From Bryobacteraceae bacterium CoA2 C42 (lineage in GTDB: Bacteria > Acidobacteriota > Terriglobia > Bryobacterales > Bryobacteraceae), in contig JAINDL010000019.1 in NCBI GenBank assembly GCA_019931245.1, positions 120,211 to 184,210 of the forward strand: a stretch of 64,000 bases of DNA, read 5' to 3'. Positions 16,803 through 24,859 of this stretch are shown in pieces. A program made the position numbers and the translations under genes. The notes beneath the pieces were generated by a model. That model did not search any database, was not told where the DNA came from, and saw only the letters and a program-made list of their open reading frames with translations. How positions within the stretch are numbered: the stretch's first letter is position 1; each line of letters opens with the position of its first letter.

Positions 16803-18287
16803 TCAGCCCTTGGCCGGAGGCGGCAGGTCCGCCACCAGGCGCAGCGAAACACTCAGTTCGTCGAGCTGGAAGTGCGGCTTCAGGAACGATACGGCGCGGT
16901 AGGCCCCGGGCTTGCCAGGAATCTCCGAAACATCGATACGGGCTTCGCGGAGGGGGAACTTGGACTTCATCTCCGCCGAGGCGTCGTCATCGAGCAGCAC
17001 ATACTGCGAGATCCACTGATTGAGGAACGTCTCGCATTGCGAACGCGACATGAAGCTGCCGATCTTATCCCGCATCATCGCCTTCAGGTAGTGCGCAAAG
17101 CGGCTGACGGCGAGGATATAGGGCAGTTGGGCCGATAGCCGGGCGTTGGCGTTGGCCGAGTCTTTGTCATACAGCTTGGGCTTTTGCGCCGACTGGACGC
17201 TGAAGAACGCCGCGTAGTCCGTGCCCTTGCAGTGGACCAGGGGAATAAAGCCGAGATCGGCGAGTTCTTTCTCGCGGCGGTCGGTAATCGGCACTTCGGT
17301 CGGGCACTTCATCGCCACGTCGCCATCGTCGGTGCGGAAGTTGTGCACGGCCAGCCCGTCCACCAGGCCGCCACCTTCGACGCCGCGAATCGCCGCGCAC
17401 CAGTGGTGCTTGGCAAAGCTGTTGGTCAGGCGGGCGCCGAGGGCGTAGGCGGCGTTGGACCACAGGTACTTGTTGTGCTCGGTGCCATCCACGCCTTCCT
17501 GGTAGTTGAACGCTTCGACCGGCTTGGTATCGGGGCCATACGGCAGGCGGCCGAGGATCCGCGGCAGGCACAGGCCAACGTAGCGCGAGTCTTCCGAAGC
17601 CCGGAAGCTCTTCCACTTGGCGTATTCCGTGTTGTCGAAGATCTTGCCCAGGTCGCGCGGCTGATCGAGGCTGGTGAAGCTTTCAAGGTTGAACAGTTCG
17701 TTCGAGGCCGCCGTGAGGAAGGGCGCGTGTGCGGCCGCGGCCACGTTGCTGACCCGTTCGAGCAGTTCAATGTCCTCGGGGTGCTTGGTGAACTCGTAGT
17801 CACCCACCAGGGCGGCAAACGGGGCGCCTCCGAAGATGCCGAACTCCTCCTCGTACACCTTCTTAAACATGGCACTCTGGTCGAACTCCGGGGCGCGCTG
17901 CAGGTCGCGCAGCAGCTCCTTCTTCGACACATTGAGGACCTTGATCTTCAGCATTTCGCTGGTTTCCGACTGGTCCATCATGTACTTCAGCCCGCGCCAG
18001 GAGCCCTCGAGCTTCTGGAACGACGGGTGGTGCATGATTTCGTTCAACTGAATCGAAATCAGGTGGTCAATCTGCGCGATGCGGGCGTTGATCATCGCCT
18101 CGGTATCGCGCGAGATGGTCATCTGCCCTTGCAGCACCTGCTGCACGAACTCCTTGACGAGCGACTTGCCGCGCTCTTTGCTGGCCGAATCGGTCCCGAC
18201 CCGGCCCTGTTCGACAATCTGGTCGAGCAGGCCGAGTTCGAGCGTCTGCTCCTGCGCCGCCGCCTGTGCCTTCTGTGCGTCGCTCAT
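16803..18287 (-). CDS. tssC: TssC, large sheath subunit
   Basis: A 494-aa TssC/VipB. Family marks include the N-terminal helix region (LLDQIVEQGRVGTDSASKER), HPSFQKLEGSWRGLKYMMDQ, FGIFGGAPFAALVGDYEF and a C-terminal CETFLNQWISQYVLLDDDAS. TssB and TssC interlock to form the contractile sheath. Its ATG overlaps the tssB stop by one base (TAATG), so equimolar translation is likely. Confidence 0.96.
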   Translation of the reverse strand: MSDAQKAQAAAQEQTLELGLLDQIVEQGRVGTDSASKERGKSLVKEFVQQVLQGQMTISRDTEAMINARIAQIDHLISIQLNEIMHHPSFQKLEGSWRGLKYMMDQSETSEMLKIKVLNVSKKELLRDLQRAPEFDQSAMFKKVYEEEFGIFGGAPFAALVGDYEFTKHPEDIELLERVSNVAAAAHAPFLTAASNELFNLESFTSLDQPRDLGKIFDNTEYAKWKSFRASEDSRYVGLCLPRILGRLPYGPDTKPVEAFNYQEGVDGTEHNKYLWSNAAYALGARLTNSFAKHHWCAAIRGVEGGGLVDGLAVHNFRTDDGDVAMKCPTEVPITDRREKELADLGFIPLVHCKGTDYAAFFSVQSAQKPKLYDKDSANANARLSAQLPYILAVSRFAHYLKAMMRDKIGSFMSRSQCETFLNQWISQYVLLDDDASAEMKSKFPLREARIDVSEIPGKPGAYRAVSFLKPHFQLDELSVSLRLVADLPPPAKG

Positions 18288-18802
18288 TACTCAGTGCCCC
18301 CCGTGCCGAGTTCGGCCTTGAGTTTGTCCATCTTGCCGGCGTCCTTCAGCGTTTCCATCAGGGTCTCTTCCAACTTTTCGTTGGTCTGCAGAGTGCCGCG
18401 TAGGTCGGAAAGACGCGTCCGGAGGTCGAGCAGCTCCTTGAGGGGCTTCACCTGCCGGGCGACGTTCTCCGGATTGAAGTCATCGAGGCTGGCGAACTTC
18501 AGGTCGACCTTCAACTGTCCCGCATCGGCGTCCTCGCTCAGTTTATTCTCAACTGAGAAGGCCAAATGGGGCTTCATTCCTTCCAGGACCTGGTCGAAGT
18601 TGTCAGGATTCACCTCGACAAACTTCCGGTCGCGGAGTCGGGGCAGGGGTTCCACGGGCTGGCCGGTGAAATCTCCCAGAACCCCCATTACGAACGGCAG
18701 CTCTTTGAGTTCAATCGCGTCTCCTATTTCGACGTCATAGGTGATCTGCACTCGCGGCGGCCGAACACGATCCAATTTGTGCTGCGTGCTCTCTCTTGCC
18801 AT
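18287..18802 (-). CDS. tssB: TssB, small sheath subunit
   Basis: A 171-aa TssB/VipA. It has the family pattern HKLDRVRPPRVQITYDVEIG, LPFVMGVLGDF and FVEVNPDNFDQVLEGMKPHL. The C-terminal helix, which ClpV and TagJ contact in other systems, is present. It is the first gene of the type VI run; a GAGG lies 6 nt before the ATG. Upstream there is only the gap to thiG, so the apparatus operon begins here. Confidence 0.95.
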   Translation of the reverse strand: MARESTQHKLDRVRPPRVQITYDVEIGDAIELKELPFVMGVLGDFTGQPVEPLPRLRDRKFVEVNPDNFDQVLEGMKPHLAFSVENKLSEDADAGQLKVDLKFASLDDFNPENVARQVKPLKELLDLRTRLSDLRGTLQTNEKLEETLMETLKDAGKMDKLKAELGTGGTE

Positions 18803-19124
18803 AAGGTCCTCGTAGTTCTCCTGAGGCGATGCCTGGTAAAGTCTCTGATGGAGGTGCCGAAAAGGCGCTCAGACTCGGCGCGCCTGTCTTCACTCGATCT
18901 GGAGATCCAGAGGGAGTATATCGGTGCCTCACAGGCCAGTCAAGTGAATTAAGGTATCATTGCGGCCCGCCCAGACTCTTTACCAGTAACGGCTCATAGG
19001 GAACGCGGATTCAGTGCCCTATTTGGATCAGAAATCGCAAAAATATTCACCGCCCGCGTTCAAACTCTCGTGCTGTCTTCCTTCGATTCGTTTCTACAAA
19101 TCCGCGGCGGCGTAGAATAGAAAA
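18803..19124. other. Divergent gap between tssB and thiG
   Basis: This 322-bp stretch has no convincing ORF. The half near thiG is AT-richer (AATTAAGGTATCATT, AAAAATATTC) and must hold the promoters for both directions. I see no THI box or other riboswitch core, no tRNA and no strong hairpin. Control of the whole type VI apparatus operon presumably acts here. Confidence 0.5.
19113..19118 (+). promoter_or_regulatory. -10-like box directly before thiG
   Basis: TAGAAT ends 6 nt before the thiG ATG, so transcription by the usual 7-nt rule would start on or next to the A of ATG. No Shine-Dalgarno is present (GAATAGAAAAATG). This suggests a leaderless thiG mRNA. Confidence 0.4.
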
Positions 19125-19901
19125 ATGAATGATGGTCTGACAATCGCGGGTCGCCCCTTCCGCTCCCGCCTCCTGGTGGGTACTGGCAAGTACCGGTCGC
19201 ACCAGGAGATGGCCGCGTGTCACGAAGCCTCCGGCGCCGAAGTGGTCACGGTAGCGGTCCGCCGGGTCAACCTGACCGATCGCACGCGCGAGTCCCTGCT
19301 CGACTATATCCCGCGCGACCGGTACTTCCTGCTCCCCAATACCGCCGCCTGCTACAACGCCGACGAGGCGATCCGTGCCGCCCGCCTCGGTCGCGAGGTA
19401 GGGCTGTCCCACTGGGTGAAGCTCGAAGTCATCGGGGACCCGGAGACCCTGTTCCCGGATAACGAAGGCCTGCTCGAAGCCACCCGCGTACTCGCCAAGG
19501 AGGGCTTCGTGGTCCTGCCCTACACCACCGACGACCTGATCAACGCCCGCAAGCTGATCGACGCCGGCGCCGCGGCCGTCATGCCACTCGCCGCGCCCAT
19601 CGGCTCCGGACTCGGCATTCAGAACCTGACCAACCTGCGCATCCTGCGCGAAAAGATCACGGCCGTGCCGCTCATCGTCGACGCCGGTGTCGGAACCGCC
19701 AGCGATGCCGTCATCGCCATGGAGTTGGGTTACGACGGCATCCTGATGAACACGGCCATTGCCGAAGCTACCGATGCCCCGCGCATGGCCGCCGCCATGA
19801 ACCACGCTGTCCACGCCGGGCGACTCGCCTTCCAGGCCGGCCGCATGCCCCGCCGGCTCTACGCCAGCGCCTCGAGCCCCCTAACCGGCATCAGCCGGTA
19901 G
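19125..19901 (+). CDS. thiG: Thiazole synthase ThiG
   Basis: A 258-aa ThiG, which builds the thiazole phosphate ring of thiamine from deoxyxylulose phosphate, dehydroglycine and ThiS-thiocarboxylate. The (beta/alpha)8 motifs are clear: SRLLVGTGKY at the start, PNTAACYNADEAI, HWVKLEVIGD with the Schiff-base lysine at K99, PIGSGLGIQN, and IVDAGVGTASDA with ELGYDGILMNTAI at the phosphate site. Length is normal. No thiS, thiH/thiO or thiE is next to it, so thiamine genes are scattered in this genome. Its last 21 nt overlap the end of the convergent 530-aa gene. Confidence 0.97.
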   Translation: MNDGLTIAGRPFRSRLLVGTGKYRSHQEMAACHEASGAEVVTVAVRRVNLTDRTRESLLDYIPRDRYFLLPNTAACYNADEAIRAARLGREVGLSHWVKLEVIGDPETLFPDNEGLLEATRVLAKEGFVVLPYTTDDLINARKLIDAGAAAVMPLAAPIGSGLGIQNLTNLRILREKITAVPLIVDAGVGTASDAVIAMELGYDGILMNTAIAEATDAPRMAAAMNHAVHAGRLAFQAGRMPRRLYASASSPLTGISR

Positions 19902-21473
19902 CAGCCCCCGCTCTTCCGCCCCTGCCCGGGCCTCGCGCCACAACTCCCGCACCACGTGCATGGCCGTCCACTGGCACGCTCCAGGGCCCGCCCAGGCGCT
20001 CATCCACCGGCGCCGCATCTCCGGCGGCACCGGCCGCCCATGCACCCAATCGCTCAGCGCCCCGGTCTGCCCGCGCGAGGTAAAGAACCATTCCCCCACG
20101 CCCCACTCTTCAGCCGCGCGGCCCAAGGCGACCTGTTCAGCCAACTCCCAATGTGCCTCCCCGCCTTTGCCTTCCGGGGTAATCCACAGCGCCAACCGGT
20201 CACAAATTTCCGCCCGCAGCGCCTGCCGGGCGGGCGCTGGACGCTCCAGCCAGCCCGCGGCCAGCACCTGGCCGAGCAGAATAGGATACGCCGCCGCCAG
20301 ACGCACCCACGCCTCCGGATCCTGTCCCTGCAGGGACGCCGCCCGCAGTATCGCGTCGGCCTCCTCCGCGCTCGCCCACCAGTTCCCGAAAAACTCCTGG
20401 AACAGCTCCGCCGTGGCCGGACCTCCCGGCGCCTCGAGGCCCTCCGGGCCATCCGCCGCCAGCCACGCGGCCAGCGCAGCCTCCGGCTCAGCCTTGACCC
20501 GACGCGCCACTGCCCGCTTCACCAACCCATTGAAGACCGGCGCCCGGGACCATCGCAACCATCCCGCGAGGTTCTCCCAGCCTTCGGCGATCAGCACCAC
20601 CTCGGCCAGATCGGCCTCGGAACGAAACGTCGATCCCAGACAAACCCCGGCTCGCTCGAGCGATACGCCCAGAACACTCTGAGCATCGGCGATACCCTCC
20701 ACCCGCCAACTCTGCTCCGACCCGCCGCGCAGCGCATAACCAACCGGCCCAGCCTCTTCCCGCTGCCATAGCCACACCCGGTCCGTCGCCGAGAGCGGCA
20801 CCGGATAAGCCATCGTCAACTCCAGCGTGTTCGAACCCGCCACCGCGAATCCGCTGAACGCGTTGACCGGATCGGGCGGCGTCAACGCAATCACCGGCCG
20901 CTGCAGGGCTGGTACCGCCAAACCCGCCGGCAAACTGATCCAGGGCCGTTCGCCCCCCACCCGCGCCACCGGCCACGCCCGGCCCGCCGGCCTGCCCACG
21001 GCAGCCACGGCCTGCGCAAACGGCAACTGCCAGGAGACGTGCTCCACCACCTTCCGCCGGACAGCCGCTCCAAACGCCACCTCCAGCGTGTCCAGATGCT
21101 CTTTAAACCACGATGGCGCCTGATCGCCCGGCTCAATGCCTAACTGACGGCAGCAGGCCTCCAGGTCCCGCCGCACCCGCGGCAGCAGCGGAACCGAACG
21201 CCCCAGCATCTCCGCCAGTTGCAGCGCGTACACGATCCCCCCGGCCGCCAACGAGGCAATCATCGCCGAGGGCAGCGGCAGATCCTCCAGCCGCGCCAGC
21301 CACGTCCATGGAAACTGCATCCGCGGAATCCCCGGATTCTGCGGGTTCCTCGCACCCGACAGTAACTCTGACAGTCGGTTTATCCGCCCGCCGTCGTTCC
21401 CCGCCGCGGGTATCGGCGCGCCAAGAACGACTTCAATGCCGGAACCCGGCAGGGCAATGTGGGGAAGCGCCAT
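19881..21473 (-). CDS. Unknown 530-aa protein, convergent with thiG
   Basis: I do not recognise a family. The protein is rich in Ala, Trp, Leu and Arg, has no signal peptide, and looks mixed alpha/beta with helical repeats in its C-terminal half (WASAEEADAILRAASLQGQD, AAYPILLGQVLAAGW). A hydrophobic helix near residue 75 (IASLAAGGIVYALQLAEML) is the only membrane-like segment. The ORF track begins at a GTG (21491), but the ATG at 21473 has GGAG 6 nt upstream and is preferred. The stop overlaps thiG by 21 nt tail to tail. It is upstream of the type VI genes but separated by thiG, so a link to them is only a guess. Confidence 0.6.
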   Translation of the reverse strand: MALPHIALPGSGIEVVLGAPIPAAGNDGGRINRLSELLSGARNPQNPGIPRMQFPWTWLARLEDLPLPSAMIASLAAGGIVYALQLAEMLGRSVPLLPRVRRDLEACCRQLGIEPGDQAPSWFKEHLDTLEVAFGAAVRRKVVEHVSWQLPFAQAVAAVGRPAGRAWPVARVGGERPWISLPAGLAVPALQRPVIALTPPDPVNAFSGFAVAGSNTLELTMAYPVPLSATDRVWLWQREEAGPVGYALRGGSEQSWRVEGIADAQSVLGVSLERAGVCLGSTFRSEADLAEVVLIAEGWENLAGWLRWSRAPVFNGLVKRAVARRVKAEPEAALAAWLAADGPEGLEAPGGPATAELFQEFFGNWWASAEEADAILRAASLQGQDPEAWVRLAAAYPILLGQVLAAGWLERPAPARQALRAEICDRLALWITPEGKGGEAHWELAEQVALGRAAEEWGVGEWFFTSRGQTGALSDWVHGRPVPPEMRRRWMSAWAGPGACQWTAMHVVRELWREARAGAEERGLLPADAG

Positions 21474-21754
21474 AGACTCTCCAGACCTCACCCTAGGTAT
21501 CGGCGGTATGCCTTCTAAGGTTTAGGCCATAGCGGCCTTTAAGGTCCGCGAGAATCGAAGCACGGCGAGGGGCCGGGCGATCGGCCCCTGCGGCGCTCCC
21601 ATCCGGCATCCGCAGGGCACCGCGCGCACGATACGAGGCGCTCAACCACCACAGAAACCGTTCCGGGAGACGACCTGGTTGGCAACGCTGGGCAACCCTT
21701 TGTTGGAGCGGTTCCCGATGGGAGACCGGGCTGGACGTGATACCTTACGCTCTG
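21474..21754. other. Divergent gap with an 8-bp hairpin
   Basis: This 281-bp gap between two divergent genes has no ORF worth calling. A perfect 8-bp stem (AGGGGCCG with CGGCCCCT, 6-nt loop) lies at 21568-21589, not followed by a T-run. Promoters for both neighbours must lie here but no convincing pair of boxes was seen. Confidence 0.4.
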
Positions 21755-22558
21755 ATGACACAGTCCTCCCGAGCCGGGGTCCGTGTGCTCTTGTGGCTGC
21801 TTCCGGCCATCGCCTCGGCGCAGATCCCCAAGCTGACGACAACGCCCACGATTGACGGCAACCTGAGCGAATGGAAGCGCCTGGCCCACAACGACGGCCT
21901 GTGGGATATCGAGCGGCTGCGGCGGTCGCCGTGGTACGAACCGGAAAGGAATCGGATCACGCTGCATCCGGGCGAGACCGCGGCGCCGGAGCAGGACCTG
22001 GCCGCGCGCTACTACACCGCCTGGGACGACACCTCCATTTATCTCGGCGCGGAGGTCACCGACAACGTCAACGACGTCGCCGACCGGGCCCACGAGCCCA
22101 AGCGCTGGTATTACAAGGATGCCATCTGCTGGTTTATCGAAGCCCCGCGCCTCGCCCGCGGCCAAAACTTCGGCGAACGCGATAACGCTTTCTGTTTCGT
22201 CGCCGACCCGGCCAAGCCGCCCTACGCCGCCTGGTGGCGCCACGGCGCGCCGGGTGGCAAAACCTATCTCGAAGAGCCGATCCCGGCCGGAGCCGTCGCG
22301 TGGGCGGTGAAGCCGAACCCGCAAGGCTTCACGTTCGAAGCTCGCGTGGCGATGGCGCCGACGTTCGGGGTGAGCAGCCCGGCGTGGCGCGCGCCGAGAA
22401 TCGGCGACACCTACGGCCTGACGATTGTCCACACCGATCCCGATGGCGGCGAGTACGGCGGGCATTTTCTGATCTATGGCCGGGGGGATAACGATGCGTC
22501 GTGGACGGCATTTACGCTCACCGGGCCGATCGCTCCGGTGGAGCGCCAGCCCAAGTAG
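21755..22558 (+). CDS. Secreted CBM9-like sugar-binding protein
   Basis: A 267-aa exported protein with a signal peptide ending IASAQ. The mature part resembles the family 9 carbohydrate-binding/DOMON-like fold: TPTIDGNLSEWKRL at the start, then YTAWDDTSIYLGAEVTDN, YKDAICWFIEAP, and FTFEARVAMAPTFG near the end. Such domains bind sugars or haem. The ORF track starts at a GTG at 21737; the ATG at 21755 gives the better signal peptide. It is 14 nt before the quinoprotein gene, so the two may be co-transcribed, although that gene also has its own -10-like box. Confidence 0.75.
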   Translation: MTQSSRAGVRVLLWLLPAIASAQIPKLTTTPTIDGNLSEWKRLAHNDGLWDIERLRRSPWYEPERNRITLHPGETAAPEQDLAARYYTAWDDTSIYLGAEVTDNVNDVADRAHEPKRWYYKDAICWFIEAPRLARGQNFGERDNAFCFVADPAKPPYAAWWRHGAPGGKTYLEEPIPAGAVAWAVKPNPQGFTFEARVAMAPTFGVSSPAWRAPRIGDTYGLTIVHTDPDGGEYGGHFLIYGRGDNDASWTAFTLTGPIAPVERQPK

Positions 22559-22561
22559 AAT
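22556..22561 (+). promoter_or_regulatory. -10-like box overlapping the upstream stop codon
   Basis: TAGAAT overlaps the TAG stop of the CBM9-like gene and ends 11 nt before the ATG of the quinoprotein gene, implying a very short leader. No -35 consensus is visible. Confidence 0.25.
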
Positions 22562-22572
22562 CAAACAGTATC

Positions 22573-24858
22573 ATGCGATTCGCCGTCTCCGTCTTATTCG
22601 CGCACTTACTCGCGCCCGATGTTCCGGCGCAGGATGTCCGCGCTCTCTATGACAGCCAGTGCGCCGTCTGCCACGGCAGCGACGCGCGCGGCACCGAGCG
22701 CGGGCCGAACCTGACGAATTCGCGACGGCTGCGGACGAACAGTTTCGACCAGACCCGGGAGACGATTCGCAACGGGGTGCCCGCGCGCGGGATGCCGGCC
22801 TTTCCGCGCCTGGCGGCGGCGGAGCTGGAGCAGTTGACGAAGTTCGTGCGCGCCTACTCGGCGCCCGCCGCGGGTAACATTCCGGCGGGGGACCGGGCGG
22901 CTGGCGAGCGGTTCTTTTTCGGGGAAGGCGGGTGTGCGTCCTGCCACATGGTGGGGGGACGGGGCGAGGCCCGGGGGCCGGATCTGTCGAGCATCGGCAA
23001 CGAGCTGACCGTGGCCGAAATCACCGAGGCGCTCGCGAACCCGGGCGCGAAGGTGCGGCCCGGCTATGAGCCGGCGCGGGTGCGGACGGCCGACGGGCGG
23101 GAGTTGCGTGGCTTCGCCCGCAACCGCAGCCGCTACAACCTGCAACTGCAGGACTTGAGCGGCCGCTTCCACCTGCTCAACCAGCGGGAGCTGCGGGAGG
23201 TGCAGATCGAGACCGGTTCGGCCATGCCCCGGGCCAAGTGCGGCGACTGCCGCGACGTGATGGCGTACCTGGCGGGCCTGACCGGGCCGGTGGCGGGGCG
23301 GCCGGCGCGGGCATGGGCAAACGAGACCGGGAAGCTCGCGGCGAACCCGCACGATTGGCCCACCTACCACGGCGCGCTCACCGGAAACCGGCATAGTCCG
23401 CTGGGGCAGATCACCCCGGCCAACGTCGCGAAGCTACAGCTGGCGTGGGTCTACCCGATTGACCACAACACGCTGGAGCTGACGCCGGTGGTGATCGATG
23501 GGGTCATGTATATCACCGGACCGAATCAGGTGCACGCCCTCGATGCGCGGGCCGGCCGCACGATCTGGAAATACGAGCGGCCGCGGTCCCCCGAAACGAA
23601 GGGCGATCCGGCCAAGGGCACCAACCGCGGCGTGGCGGTGTTGGGCGACCGGGTGTTCGTCGTTACGGACAACGCGCACCTGCTAGCGCTGCATCGGGTG
23701 ACGGGCGCGCTGCTTTGGGAGTCGGTGATCACCGAGGGTGTGGCGGACAAGACGAATATCGGCAACACGGCCGCGCCGCTGATTGTCAACGATCTGGTGG
23801 TGGCCGGGGTGTCCGGCGGCGACCTGGGCATGCGGGGGTTCCTGGACGCCTACAAGGCCTCGACCGGCGAACGGGTCTGGCGATTCTGGACGGTCCCGAA
23901 GCCGGGCGAACCGCTGTCGGAGACCTGGCAGGGCACCGCGCTTGGCGAGTTCGGCGGGGGCGGCGCGACGTGGATGACGGGGACGTTTGACCCGGAAACC
24001 AACACCGTCTTCTGGGGCACGGGCAACCCGTATCCGGCGATGAACGGAGACCAGCGCAAAGGCGACAACCTCTACTCGGATTCGGTGATCGCGCTCGATG
24101 CCGCAACCGGCAAGCTCAAGTGGCACTATCAGTTCACCCCCCATGACCTGTACGACTGGGACGCGGGGCAGACGCCGCTGCTCGTCAACCGCACGTACCG
24201 CGGGCGGGAGCGGAAGCTGCTGATTCAGGCCAATCGGAACGGTTTTCTGTACGTGTTCGACCGCACGACGGGCGAACTGCTGCTGGGCGAGAAGTTCGTC
24301 GATAAGCTGACGTGGGCGACGGGCATTGGCAAGGACGGGCGGCCGATCGTCGTACCGGGGCTCGAGCCGCAGCGGGACGGCACGAAGGTCTGCCCGAATG
24401 TTTTGGGCGCAACGAACTGGCCGTCCATGGCGCTGAGCCCGGAGACGGGCCTGTTCTACCTGCAGACGCGGGAGGCCTGCGGGATCTACACGAAGCCGCC
24501 GAGTTGGAATCCGAAGCCGATTGCGCTGGAGCCGGGGCAGATGTTTCTGCGGGCGATTGATATTGAAACGGGCAAGCGGGTGTGGGAGGTGGGCCAGCAG
24601 GGCCCGGCCGACAGTTGGGGCGGGGTGCTTTCGACCGGTGGGGTGATCTTCTTTGGGGAGGACAGCGGGGCGCTGGGCGCCGTGGATGCACGGACGGGCA
24701 AAGACCTATGGCACATCCAGACGAACGCATCGGCGGCGCTGGGGGACGGGCACAGCTGGCGCTCTTCGCCGATGACGTTCGCGGCGGCGGGCCGGCAGTA
24801 TCTGGCGTTTGCGGCGGGGCCGAATATCCTGTGCTTCACGCTCCCGGAGGGCCAGTAG
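22573..24858 (+). CDS. Di-haem cytochrome c fused to a PQQ-type quinoprotein dehydrogenase
   Basis: A 761-aa periplasmic protein. After a signal peptide (1-19) there are two haem-binding motifs, C30-AVC-H34 and C121-ASC-H125, with M74 of RGMPAF a likely axial ligand; a further pair C223-GD-C226 lacks the histidine. From about residue 245 a PQQ beta-propeller follows (WPTYHGALTGNRHSPL, QLAWVYPIDH, DLYDWDAGQTPLL, WGGVLSTGGVIFFGEDSG). It should oxidise an alcohol or sugar and pass electrons to its own haems. Quinohaem dehydrogenases usually carry the cytochrome at the C-terminus, so the N-terminal placement is notable though not unique to this group. The ATG at 22573 is chosen over the track start at 22501, which has no signal peptide. 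Confidence 0.88.
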   Translation: MRFAVSVLFAHLLAPDVPAQDVRALYDSQCAVCHGSDARGTERGPNLTNSRRLRTNSFDQTRETIRNGVPARGMPAFPRLAAAELEQLTKFVRAYSAPAAGNIPAGDRAAGERFFFGEGGCASCHMVGGRGEARGPDLSSIGNELTVAEITEALANPGAKVRPGYEPARVRTADGRELRGFARNRSRYNLQLQDLSGRFHLLNQRELREVQIETGSAMPRAKCGDCRDVMAYLAGLTGPVAGRPARAWANETGKLAANPHDWPTYHGALTGNRHSPLGQITPANVAKLQLAWVYPIDHNTLELTPVVIDGVMYITGPNQVHALDARAGRTIWKYERPRSPETKGDPAKGTNRGVAVLGDRVFVVTDNAHLLALHRVTGALLWESVITEGVADKTNIGNTAAPLIVNDLVVAGVSGGDLGMRGFLDAYKASTGERVWRFWTVPKPGEPLSETWQGTALGEFGGGGATWMTGTFDPETNTVFWGTGNPYPAMNGDQRKGDNLYSDSVIALDAATGKLKWHYQFTPHDLYDWDAGQTPLLVNRTYRGRERKLLIQANRNGFLYVFDRTTGELLLGEKFVDKLTWATGIGKDGRPIVVPGLEPQRDGTKVCPNVLGATNWPSMALSPETGLFYLQTREACGIYTKPPSWNPKPIALEPGQMFLRAIDIETGKRVWEVGQQGPADSWGGVLSTGGVIFFGEDSGALGAVDARTGKDLWHIQTNASAALGDGHSWRSSPMTFAAAGRQYLAFAAGPNILCFTLPEGQ

Positions 24859-24859
24859 A

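Noticed and set aside
1739-18802. Prophage tail or extracellular contractile injection system
   Set aside because: TssA, TagJ, TssF, TssG, Hcp and especially ClpV are type VI-specific; no phage tape measure, tail fibre, terminase or eCIS-type AAA gene is present.
18960-19090. tRNA-like sequence (GCGTTCAAACTC resembles a T-loop)
   Set aside because: The flanking bases do not pair as a T-stem, and no anticodon arm or acceptor stem can be folded.
18803-19124. TPP riboswitch before thiG
   Set aside because: A CTGAGG occurs near 18824 but it is 300 bp from thiG, and the rest of the THI-box core (for example a GAACCTGATCTGG-like part) is missing; the -10-like box lies directly at the start codon, leaving no room for a leader.
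21568-21589. Terminator at the 8-bp hairpin
   Set aside because: It lies between divergent start codons and has no T-run on either side, so termination is unlikely; an operator role is possible but unsupported.
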